In this document: in pieces, positions 9,198-15,658 of the stretch
How positions within the stretch are numbered: the first letter of the stretch is position 1
Layout of the letters: every line of letters starts with the position of its first letter
Notes under the pieces: model-generated
The model's database searches: none
What the model saw: the letters and a program-made list of their open reading frames with translations, nothing else
Told to the model about the DNA's origin: nothing
Translations under genes and position numbers: made by a program
Origin: DASPJL01 sp035628645
GTDB lineage: Bacteria; Bacteroidota; Bacteroidia; Cytophagales; Cyclobacteriaceae
NCBI GenBank assembly: GCA_035628645.1
Contig: DASPJL010000123.1
Coordinates: 1 to 32,450 of the forward strand
Direction: 5' to 3'
Length of the DNA: 32,450 nt

Positions 9198-9226
9198 GAG
9201 AAGCCAGGATTTTAGCCTGACTTCTC
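9198..9226 (+). terminator. Hairpin after the first DUF2911 gene
   Basis: An 11-bp stem with one A-C mismatch (9198-9208 with 9216-9226, 7-base loop) 59 bases past the stop. The 3' side is AT-rich rather than a U-run. It is likely the end of the DUF2911 transcript. Confidence 0.5.
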
Positions 9227-9422
9227 AATTAAATTAATAAGCAATTCCCACAAACTATCCAATTAGCTGTCTGGCTTAAAGCATGTATAATCTACCTTAA
9301 CCACAATGAATATCTGCTCATGCACGTACCACAGAGACAACCTTTTTTTCTCATTGTCTAAAAAACTTGGGTGGAAGTTTATAAACTTGTTGTTCCATAT
9401 CCATTTCACTAAAAGTTAAAAG

Positions 9423-9674
9423 ATGAAAACTAGAATAGACATAAGATTATTTATTCATGTCGTCATTGCCTTGGTATTTACCTATTATTCCATTTTTAAA
9501 AGGCAGGAATATGAATATAGCTGGCTACTTGCAGCAGTGGCGATAATGTCTTTTATCTGGGTAATTATTTCAATTGTGAATAATGTGAAAAACACAGGAG
9601 TTTTCTACAAAAAGAAAATGTGGGATGTAGATGATTATAATAACAATAATAAGAGGACCAGCAGTAAATCCTGA
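9423..9674 (+). CDS. Small two-helix membrane protein, unknown
   Basis: An 83-aa protein I do not recognise. It has two predicted membrane helices (about 8-23 and 33-52) separated by a short KRQEYEYS loop, then a polar, Asn/Lys-rich tail (DDYNNNNKRTSSKS) that is probably cytoplasmic. It begins with ATG after an AG-containing AAAAG leader. A 14-base perfect palindrome lies 35 bases upstream (9374-9387). It is not in an obvious operon: the next gene begins 235 bases later. The hydrophobic pattern and sensible start support a real gene, but there is no functional clue. Confidence 0.6.
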   Translation: MKTRIDIRLFIHVVIALVFTYYSIFKRQEYEYSWLLAAVAIMSFIWVIISIVNNVKNTGVFYKKKMWDVDDYNNNNKRTSSKS

Positions 9675-9738
9675 TTCTGAGAAACTCTTATTGAAGATCA
9701 GTTTAATATCATCGTTCTTAATTTATAGAATTTCTATA

Positions 9739-9798
9739 GGGAAGAAAGTTTTCCGATATTGATTCTTAAGGTATTTACTGTCAATAAGTTTTCTTCCC
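9739..9798. repeat. Long imperfect inverted repeat
   Basis: Outer arms 9739-9747 and 9790-9798 (GGGAAGAAA with TTTCTTCCC) and inner arms 9757-9762 and 9781-9786 (TATTGA with TCAATA) form a two-part hairpin with an uneven internal loop. It lies between the small membrane-protein gene and the response regulator. It may be a terminator, a regulatory 5' leader or a small RNA. Nothing else is recognisable in 9675-9909. Confidence 0.4.
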
Positions 9799-9909
9799 GA
9801 ACCAAAATTTCCTTCCGCCTGTCAATCCGGATACAATCTTTTTAAGTGTTACTTTTTCCTTTTTTAGCTAATTAAGGAGGTAGGTTTAGAATAAAATTCA
9901 ACAGGTGTT

Positions 9910-10308
9910 ATGAAAAAATGTAAATCAATATTGCTTATTGAAGACAGTGATCTTGATAATTATGCCCATCGTCGGCTCATTGAAAAACTTGAGATAACCG
10001 AAGATTTAAAGATTTTTAAAAACGGCCTAGAAGCCATCAATTATTTCAAGATCCTCACCGAAATAAATAGCCCTCCCGATATCATATTCCTTGACCTTAA
10101 CATGCCGATTATGGATGGCTTTGGTTTTTTGGAACATTTCAAATCCCTTCTTTTAAAAAATAAAGATAATATTAAAATCGTTGTGTTAACTTCTTCTTCC
10201 AGCCCGGTAGATCAAAAAAAAGCCAATATGTTGGGAAGTCATGAATATTTGATCAAACCGTTAACTAAAGAAAAAATAAAGGAAGTGTACGAAAAGATAT
10301 TCAATTGA
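9910..10308 (+). CDS. Single-domain response regulator (CheY-like receiver)
   Basis: A 132-aa stand-alone receiver domain with no output domain. All phosphorylation residues are present: acidic pair E11/D12, phospho-acceptor D62 in IIFLDLNMPIMDG, T94 in VVLTSSSS and K116 in LIKPL. The first acidic residue is Glu, as in the rcp1-type receivers that often partner phytochrome or hybrid kinases; the NYFK and LDLNMPIMDGF wording fits that group. It probably works by protein contact or as a phosphorelay intermediate. No histidine kinase is nearby. An AAGGAGG at 9874-9880 is too far from the ATG to be its ribosome site. Confidence 0.9.
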   Translation: MKKCKSILLIEDSDLDNYAHRRLIEKLEITEDLKIFKNGLEAINYFKILTEINSPPDIIFLDLNMPIMDGFGFLEHFKSLLLKNKDNIKIVVLTSSSSPVDQKKANMLGSHEYLIKPLTKEKIKEVYEKIFN

Positions 10309-10385
10309 TGTATCTACGATTGATTCATGGCGGCCTGACGGGTCTGTCAAAAAGGTGGGGGAATAATGGTTTAAATATATTGAGA

Positions 10386-10414
10386 ATAAAAAAAGCGGCC
10401 TTTTGAGCCGCTTT
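10386..10414 (-). terminator. Intrinsic terminator of the sorbosone-dehydrogenase-like gene
   Basis: A GC-rich perfect 8-bp stem (10392-10399 with 10407-10414, 7-base loop) is followed, on the minus strand, by a run of seven U's (complement of 10388-10394). It lies 22 bases beyond the minus-strand gene's stop. It may also stop the plus-strand response-regulator transcript, giving a shared convergent terminator. Confidence 0.88.
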
Positions 10415-10435
10415 CGTACTTTCAAAACTTGGTTT

Positions 10436-11578
10436 CTATTTCTTATAAGTAATTCTGTAGATCGCTCCGGCGTGGTCATCGGACACAAGTAAAGAACCGT
10501 CGGGCATTTCCTGGACGTCTACAGGTCTGCCAGATACTTCCTTTTTGTCGTCGCTTAGCCAACCTTCTGCAAAGACAGAATAATCAACGGCTTTATTGTC
10601 CTTTACCGTTACCATTGTTAAACGATAACCGATTTTTTCATCCCTGTTCCATGAGCCATGCTCTGCAATAAATAATTGGTTTTTATATTTCTCCGGAAAC
10701 ATCTTGCCCTGATAAAATCTAATTCCTAGAGGAGCTACATGAGGTCCTAGCTTCATCGCCGGCGGTGTAAAATCTTTGCAATTCCCTTTACTCCCAAACT
10801 CTGGGTCCAAAATATATCCTGCATGGCAATAAGGATAACCAAAATGTTGGCCGGGTTTTGTCACATGATTAAGTTCACAAGGTGGAATGTCATTGCCAAG
10901 CATATCCCTGCCATTTTCAGTGAACCACATTTCTTTTGTTCTTGGATCCCAGGTAAAACCTACGCTGTTTCTGACTCCATTTGCATAAATCTCGAATCCT
11001 GTCCCGTCAGGATTCATCCTTGTAATTGATGCATAAATTGCGGAATCTTTGTGCTCACAGATATTGCATGGCGCTCCGACAGGTACATAAAGTTTTCCGT
11101 CAGGCCCAAATGATATAAACTTCCATCCATGATGCTCCTTAGTTGGAAATTTGTCATAAATTATTTTTGGAGAAGGAGGGTTTTTAAGGTCCTTTTCAAT
11201 TTCGTCAAAGCGGAGGATCCTACTTACTTCTGCAACGTATAAATCGCCATCTTTAAAAGCAACACCGTTGGGCATATTTAAACCGGAAGCAAGTATGTGC
11301 ACCTCCTCTGCTTTAAAATCTTTGTTTTTATCTACTATCGCATATACTTTTCCCTCTGTTCGTGTACCTACATATAATACGCCCCTAGGACTTAGCGCCA
11401 TTGATCGTGCATTAGGAACATTTTCTGCAAACACTTCAATTTTAAATCCCGCCGGCAGTTTGATCTTATCAAGTGAAATTTTGCTTTCTTCTTTTTTCTC
11501 AGGTTCTGTTAGAAAAGTAAATGAAGTTAAAACGGATACAAGTAAAATTAATGCTGTTATTATTAAGTTTTTTTTCAT
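10436..11578 (-). CDS. Sorbosone/glucose dehydrogenase-like beta-propeller protein
   Basis: A 380-aa exported protein of the GSDH (PQQ-dependent sugar dehydrogenase, L-sorbosone dehydrogenase-like) family. The N-terminal hydrophobic segment (about 5-24) is a signal peptide or anchor. The propeller starts at KLPAGFKIEVFAENVPNARSMALS and keeps motifs of the soluble PQQ enzymes: HHGWKFISFGPDGKLYV (catalytic-type His), YANGVRNSVGF (Arg-Asn), WFTENGRDML, EHGSWNRDE and a closing VSDDHAGAIYRI. Extra cysteines occur in APCNICEH, PPCEL, YCHAG and GNCKDF, possibly disulfides. Substrate and cofactor are unproven; PQQ synthesis genes are not in the window. It is divergent from exonuclease III and ends at a strong terminator. 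It is a shorter relative of the propeller inside 2309-5518. Confidence 0.87.
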   Translation of the reverse strand: MKKNLIITALILLVSVLTSFTFLTEPEKKEESKISLDKIKLPAGFKIEVFAENVPNARSMALSPRGVLYVGTRTEGKVYAIVDKNKDFKAEEVHILASGLNMPNGVAFKDGDLYVAEVSRILRFDEIEKDLKNPPSPKIIYDKFPTKEHHGWKFISFGPDGKLYVPVGAPCNICEHKDSAIYASITRMNPDGTGFEIYANGVRNSVGFTWDPRTKEMWFTENGRDMLGNDIPPCELNHVTKPGQHFGYPYCHAGYILDPEFGSKGNCKDFTPPAMKLGPHVAPLGIRFYQGKMFPEKYKNQLFIAEHGSWNRDEKIGYRLTMVTVKDNKAVDYSVFAEGWLSDDKKEVSGRPVDVQEMPDGSLLVSDDHAGAIYRITYKK

Positions 11579-11625
11579 AGTTAATTCATAGTTAAATGGT
11601 TAAAGTTAAAAGCCTTAAACAGAAT

Positions 11626-11633
11626 CAAATGTA
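11626..11633 (-). promoter_or_regulatory. TAnnTTTG (-7) box upstream of the GSDH-like gene
   Basis: On the minus strand this reads TACATTTG, a full match to the Bacteroidota -7 box, 48 bases before the ATG at 11578. The matching -33 TTG is not clear. Pattern match only. Confidence 0.4.
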
Positions 11634-11781
11634 AACATTCTCCAGCAGAGAATTTAATCTAAGCTAATGGGCTTCCTTGTTTGGTAAAACCATTCTAGAA
11701 CCGGTTGCCAAGTCTATTCAGATTTTACAATTATTTCCCCTTTAAGGTTTCTTTAATTAAATTCCTGCTTAATTTTTTACT

Positions 11782-12558
11782 ATGGCTATGCATCACCTCG
11801 TCAACTGGAATGTAAATGGTTTCCGCTCTATCATGAAAAAGGACTTCTTAAAAGATGTACAAACGATGAGTCCGGATATACTTTGTTTACAGGAAACAAA
11901 AGCCAATGTAGAGGAGGTTAAATCCCTGTGCGTGTTACTGCCAGAGTATAAGGTTTATGTGAATTCATCTAAAGCCCGAAAAGGGTATTCGGGTACTGCA
12001 ATTCTTAGCAAGACAACTCCTTTAAGTGTTACTTTCGATATGAATATGGAAGAACACGACCAGGAAGGTAGGGTTATCGCGGCAGAGTATGAAAAGTTTT
12101 TTTTGGTAACCGTTTACACCCCAAATTCAGGCGATGGTTTGAAGCGATTGGATTACCGGGAAAGGTGGGATGCTGACTTTACAAGTTACATTACGATGCT
12201 CAATTCAAAAAAGCCGGTAATTATTGGTGGTGATCTGAATGTAGCCCATGAAGCGATTGATATAGCCAGAGCTAAGGAGAATTATAATAAATCAGCGGGA
12301 TATACCCAGCGAGAGATTGACGGTTTTAAAAGACTGCTAAATGCCGGTTATATTGACACTTTTCGTCATTTTCATCCCGACCTGGTAAAATATACTTATT
12401 GGAATAATTTCTTTAATTCGCGCTCAAGAAATGTAGGATGGAGGATCGATTATTTCCTCGTCAGTAATCCTTTGATTACAAATGTAAAAGAAGCCGCTAT
12501 TTACAACGAGTATATGGGATCTGATCATTGCCCTATCGGACTAAAAATTGAGATTTGA
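11782..12558 (+). CDS. xth: Exodeoxyribonuclease III (AP endonuclease)
   Basis: A 258-aa enzyme of the exonuclease III / APE1 family, acting in base-excision repair by nicking 5' to abasic sites and trimming 3' ends. The metal and catalytic residues of the fold are present: N10 (NWNVNGFRS), E38 (LCLQETKA), the VYTPNSG tyrosine region, D151 and N153 (GGDLNVAH), D223 (WRIDYFL) and the D248-H249 pair (GSDHCPIG). Length and order are those of complete family members. A second ATG two codons in could also be used. It is single-gene, divergent from the GSDH-like gene. Confidence 0.95.
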   Translation: MAMHHLVNWNVNGFRSIMKKDFLKDVQTMSPDILCLQETKANVEEVKSLCVLLPEYKVYVNSSKARKGYSGTAILSKTTPLSVTFDMNMEEHDQEGRVIAAEYEKFFLVTVYTPNSGDGLKRLDYRERWDADFTSYITMLNSKKPVIIGGDLNVAHEAIDIARAKENYNKSAGYTQREIDGFKRLLNAGYIDTFRHFHPDLVKYTYWNNFFNSRSRNVGWRIDYFLVSNPLITNVKEAAIYNEYMGSDHCPIGLKIEI

Positions 12559-12770
12559 ACACTCATTAAACATAGGTCCAGAAACGATTGGCAATAAGTA
12601 TGTTGTGATAAAGAATCTCGGAGCTGTATCCGCAGGTTTAAGCCTGAACAATCTTGAACAAATTTGAATAATCTTTGACCTTGCGTTGTCCTCCTGTTCA
12701 TTTAAATTTCGCCTGTTAAAACTACTTTTTACTTCTCCTTATGAAATAACTACCCGGCAAATCCGCAGCG

Positions 12771-12805
12771 AGGAGGATTTTCTGATGGAGTATTCCAGAG
12801 GATAA
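12771..12805 (+). other. Possible leader mini-ORF with strong Shine-Dalgarno
   Basis: AGGAGG (12771-12776) is followed eight bases later by ATG and six sense codons (MEYSRG) ending at TAA 12803-12805, 17 bases before the DUF2911-TPR start. Strong Shine-Dalgarno sites are unusual in this window. It could be an upstream regulatory ORF or chance. The rest of 12559-12822 shows no gene. Confidence 0.3.
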
Positions 12806-12822
12806 AAAAACAAAATACAAAT

Positions 12823-13935
12823 ATGAAAAGATCAATATTCACTGCTCTATTAATTTTCTTTGTTTGTTTGGTGACAAAGGCGCAAATTACCTTTCCGGCA
12901 TATGGTACTAATCGGAAGGCTTCTGTATCTGAACGAATTGGTATTACAGATGTAAAAATCGACTATGATCGTCCAGCAGTAAACGGGCGTGAAGGAAAGA
13001 TTTGGGGCGGGGTAGTTCATTATGGTTTTGCCGATCTTCACTATGGTACAAGCAAAGCAGCTCCCTGGCGGGCGGGAGCTAATGAGAATACTACCATATC
13101 TTTCAGCACGGATGTAAATATTGAAGGTAAACCTTTACCGGCAGGTAAATATGGCTTCTTCATCGCTATGGGGCCAGAGAAAGCAACGCTGATATTTTCA
13201 AAATATAATACTGCATGGGGCAGCTTTTATTATGACCCTAAAGATGATGCATTACGGGTTGATGTTCCTGTTTTAAAAATAAATGAGAGTATTGAGCGAT
13301 TGAAATATGAGTTTAATGATCAAACGGAAAATGCTGCGGTTATTTCTTTGCAGTGGGAGAAAGTAAAGATTCCATTTAAAGTTTCTGTTGATCTTCATAA
13401 GGAGCAGATTGCCGCTTTCAGAAGGGAGTTTAATTCAGGGATTTTTTATCGTTATTGGCAGAATATGCATATGGCTGCTAATTATTGTCTTGAGAATAAT
13501 ATTAATCTTGAGGAAGGACTAAGCTGGGCCGACCGATCCATTAACACCTACTTCGGTGAAGCTAATTTCCTAACATTATCCACGTATGCCGGCCTTTTGG
13601 AAAAGCTCGGTGATAAAACAAAAGCGGACTCGGTTATGGAGAAAGCTTATCCTATGGCTACTATGCAACAATTAAGTTCATATGGAAGAAGTTTGCAAAG
13701 ACAAAAGAAGAACAAAGAGGCTTTTGATGTCTATAAAATGAACAATGAAAAACATCCTGATCATATTCTTACTCAAATTGGAATGATACAGGGTTATGCT
13801 TCCATAGGTAATTCAAAAGCGGCCCTAAAATTTGCGGAAAAGGTTATTGCAAAAGCAACTGATCCCAATCTAAAAACTTATCTTCAAAAATTGATAAGCG
13901 AGATGAAGGAGGGCAGGGATATCAGCAATATGTAG
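12823..13935 (+). CDS. DUF2911 protein with C-terminal TPR-like region
   Basis: A 370-aa exported protein. Signal peptide about 1-20 (cleavage near VTKA-Q). The DUF2911 domain spans about 25-185: IDYDRPAVNGREGKIWGG, WRAGANENTT, LPAGKYGFFIA, NTAWGSFYYDP and LQWEKVKIPFKV. Compared with the copy at 8614 it carries an insertion of about 17 residues (HYGFADLHYGTSK) before the WRAGANE motif. Residues about 190-370 are helical, with TPR-like pairs (EGLSWADRSINTYF, YAGLLEKLGDKTKADSVMEKAY, GMIQGYASIGNSKAALKFAEK). A periplasmic binding or scaffold role is plausible, but the function is unknown. It is followed by tRNA-Lys, with its own promoter. Confidence 0.87.
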   Translation: MKRSIFTALLIFFVCLVTKAQITFPAYGTNRKASVSERIGITDVKIDYDRPAVNGREGKIWGGVVHYGFADLHYGTSKAAPWRAGANENTTISFSTDVNIEGKPLPAGKYGFFIAMGPEKATLIFSKYNTAWGSFYYDPKDDALRVDVPVLKINESIERLKYEFNDQTENAAVISLQWEKVKIPFKVSVDLHKEQIAAFRREFNSGIFYRYWQNMHMAANYCLENNINLEEGLSWADRSINTYFGEANFLTLSTYAGLLEKLGDKTKADSVMEKAYPMATMQQLSSYGRSLQRQKKNKEAFDVYKMNNEKHPDHILTQIGMIQGYASIGNSKAALKFAEKVIAKATDPNLKTYLQKLISEMKEGRDISNM

Positions 13936-14034
13936 TCTTAGTAGGCTTTAAAGTTGATTTTTATAGGGAGGAAGGTTGAATGAATGATCATTATAAAAAA
14001 TAGCAATTGTTCTTTTATATTTCTTCAAATCAGT

Positions 14035-14042
14035 TACTTTTG
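14035..14042 (+). promoter_or_regulatory. -7 box of the tRNA-Lys promoter
   Basis: TACTTTTG matches TAnnTTTG exactly and ends 11 bases before the tRNA, where a tRNA promoter should lie. The upstream TTG at 14007-14009 is a little far (25-base spacer). Confidence 0.6.
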
Positions 14043-14053
14043 CAAACCTTTTA

Positions 14054-14126
14054 GACTTCGTAGCTCAGTTGGTAGAGCAACTGACTCTTAATCAGTGGGT
14101 CGAGAGTTCGAATCTCTCCGAGGTCA
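14054..14126 (+). tRNA. tRNA-Lys (anticodon CTT)
   Basis: A 73-base cloverleaf: acceptor stem 14054-14060 with 14119-14125 (one G-U pair), D stem 14063-14066 with 14075-14078, anticodon stem 14080-14084 with 14092-14096, anticodon CTT at 14087-14089 in loop CTCTTAA, variable loop of 5, T stem 14102-14106 with 14114-14118 around TTCGAAT, discriminator A at 14126. CCA is not encoded, since the next bases are CCGA. It reads AAG codons. Confidence 0.97.
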
Positions 14127-14140
14127 CCGACGAAACAAAT

Positions 14141-14177
14141 AATCCCTTGCTTCTTAATGATTTGCAAGGGATTTTTT
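14141..14177 (+). terminator. Intrinsic terminator of tRNA-Lys
   Basis: Perfect 10-bp stem 14141-14150 with 14164-14173 and a 13-base loop, running into a six-T tract (14172-14177), starting 15 bases after the tRNA. Confidence 0.9.
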
Positions 14178-14258
14178 ATTGGTTTAAGGATTAGATTCAA
14201 TAAAAGATGTGCCAAAGTAAGAGATTAACAAGCCCTTTTATTTACGCGTTACAAGCTC

Positions 14259-14771
14259 TTATTTCACCCCATATCTTTCCTTTAAAATCCCTATATGATG
14301 GACTTCATGACCGGCAATGATATAGGAAAGTGCCCGTGTATTTATTTCATTTCCATTGGAAATACCTTTTCTGGTAAACATTTCTTCTGTGAATCCCTTG
14401 AATAATAAAATGTTACTAAAACGAACCATCTTATAATGCTCAAGCAAATCACCAATTTTCTGATTAGCAAAATTTGAGTTTATTACATACTGCTGTTCAT
14501 CAAAGCCAGGTAAGGAAGCTTTTTCACCTCTGCTGATACATAATGCCCGATAGGCCATTATAATTTCGGTGTCAATGATATGGCCCAATACTTCTTTTAC
14601 CGACCACTTCTCGGGTGCATAGCGGTAATTTTCTTTTTCACTTGAAAGAAATTTAAATGAAAGCAGCGTAGCTCTCAAGCCTTCCTCTAATAAATCTATC
14701 GGGCTGATACCAGTATCTACTTTTGAAATATAAGTGTGAAAAAATTCGGGGTAAATTAAGCGAGCTTCCAT
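14259..14771 (-). CDS. DinB-family putative metal-dependent protein
   Basis: A 170-aa protein of the DinB/YfiT four-helix-bundle superfamily. Three histidines expected to bind a divalent metal are visible: H64 in EVLGHIIDTE and H155/H159 in AGHEVHHIGIL near the C-terminus; the WSVKEVLGHIIDTE and HEVHH wording is typical. Members act as thiol S-transferases, in stress responses or with unknown roles, so the activity is not assignable. The gene stands alone on the minus strand facing the tRNA. A minus-strand promoter (CAAATATA, 14818-14825, read as TATATTTG) lies upstream. Confidence 0.85.
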   Translation of the reverse strand: MEARLIYPEFFHTYISKVDTGISPIDLLEEGLRATLLSFKFLSSEKENYRYAPEKWSVKEVLGHIIDTEIIMAYRALCISRGEKASLPGFDEQQYVINSNFANQKIGDLLEHYKMVRFSNILLFKGFTEEMFTRKGISNGNEINTRALSYIIAGHEVHHIGILKERYGVK

Positions 14772-14817
14772 GATTTTATTGAATTATGACAACATTGATT
14801 ATCTGTTTTCAGTAATT

Positions 14818-14844
14818 CAAATATAAATAACTTCTTCAAAACAA
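14818..14844 (-). promoter_or_regulatory. Promoter for the DinB-like gene
   Basis: Minus-strand TATATTTG (14825-14818) with TTG at 14844-14842 and a 16-base spacer, 47 bases before the ATG at 14771. Exact -7 match; the spacer is on the short side. Confidence 0.45.
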
Positions 14845-14980
14845 GATTGTATTCCCGATCTGGGAGCGCTTAAAATATTTATTAATCGTATTCGTTATTG
14901 TAACTGATTGATATTCAATTGTTTTTGTTCGCTGTGTTTTTGAGAATAGATATTGAATACTATTATAATTAACTAATTAA

Positions 14981-15112
14981 ATGGAAATGAACAATTTACT
15001 AGAATTAAATAAGGAGTTCTTGTTCGACTCGTCAAATTTTAAACTGAATAAGCAACATTTTTACTTCCGGTTTTCTCCATCCCTTTTACCTCTCAAATCT
15101 ATTAACTCATGA
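14981..15112 (+). CDS. Small 43-aa ORF coupled to the response regulator
   Basis: An open frame of 43 codons from ATG 14981, starting MEMNNLLELNKEFLFD and ending LPLKSINS. Its TGA (15110-15112) overlaps the next gene's ATG as ATGA, the same coupling seen in kdgK-eda. The start follows an AT-rich leader (AACTAATTAA), typical here. The product is mixed polar and aromatic (HFYFRFS) with no membrane helix, and I recognise no family. The overlap argues for a translated peptide that sets or feeds response-regulator synthesis; chance cannot be excluded because it is short. Confidence 0.45.
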   Translation: MEMNNLLELNKEFLFDSSNFKLNKQHFYFRFSPSLLPLKSINS

Positions 15113-15486
15113 AGCCTTCCATATTAATTGTCGATGACCAGATCATGTTGACCGACTTTTTAGTGTATTACTTTAGTAAAAACTATGACGTAGTTGTAAA
15201 GAAAGATGGCCAATCGGCACTGTTATGGTTGGAAGAAGGAAATACCCCAAATGCCATTATTGCAGACATAAATATGCCGAAAATAACTGGGTTTGAATTT
15301 TTAGAAACAATAAAGGCAAATCCGCTTTTTAATGATATTCCGGTTATAATGCTTTCTGCTAAAGACAGTGATGAGGATAAAATGGAGTATTTAAAACTGG
15401 GCGCTGATGATTATTTAACCAAACCTTTTAATCCTGAAGAGCTTGAATTAAAGATATCCAGTATCCGCAAAACAAGTAAAAGTTGA
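15109..15486 (+). CDS. Single-domain response regulator (CheY-like receiver)
   Basis: A 125-aa stand-alone receiver domain. The phosphorylation site is complete: D9/D10 in ILIVDDQ, acceptor D53 in IIADINMPKITGFEFL, S83 in VIMLSAKDSDEDKMEYL and K105 in YLTKPFNPEEL. The LGADDYLTKPF ending resembles OmpR-class receivers, but no DNA-binding domain follows; the protein stops at RKTSKS. It probably acts by protein-protein contact or phosphorelay. The ATG overlaps the stop of the small ORF at 14981 by four bases. A strong terminator follows at 15540. Confidence 0.92.
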   Translation: MKPSILIVDDQIMLTDFLVYYFSKNYDVVVKKDGQSALLWLEEGNTPNAIIADINMPKITGFEFLETIKANPLFNDIPVIMLSAKDSDEDKMEYLKLGADDYLTKPFNPEELELKISSIRKTSKS

Positions 15487-15539
15487 TATTTATTCGCTGC
15501 CTAAGATTTTAACCAAAGGCAGTTTTGTAATGATAACTT

Positions 15540-15583
15540 AAGGGTTTTAATTGATTTTCCATGAGATCAATTAAAACCCTTTT
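15540..15583 (+). terminator. Intrinsic terminator of the response-regulator transcript
   Basis: Perfect 16-bp inverted repeat, 15540-15555 with 15566-15581, 10-base loop, followed by TTTATCTTT; 53 bases past the stop. Confidence 0.88.
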
Positions 15584-15608
15584 ATCTTTATGCTCCTTCT
15601 TAATCATA

Positions 15609-15638
15609 TTGATTATTAAACAATGAAAGGTATTTTTG
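15609..15638 (+). promoter_or_regulatory. Promoter for the 914-aa protein gene
   Basis: TTG at 15609-15611, a 19-base spacer and TATTTTTG at 15631-15638, an exact TAnnTTTG box. It ends 20 bases before the TTG start at 15659, implying a short leader and supporting that start. Confidence 0.65.
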
Positions 15639-15658
15639 TCCTCTAACCTCGTTAAAGT

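Noticed and set aside
9874..9880. AAGGAGG as ribosome-binding site of the response regulator
   Set aside because: It is 29 bases from the ATG, too far, and no ATG follows it at normal distance.
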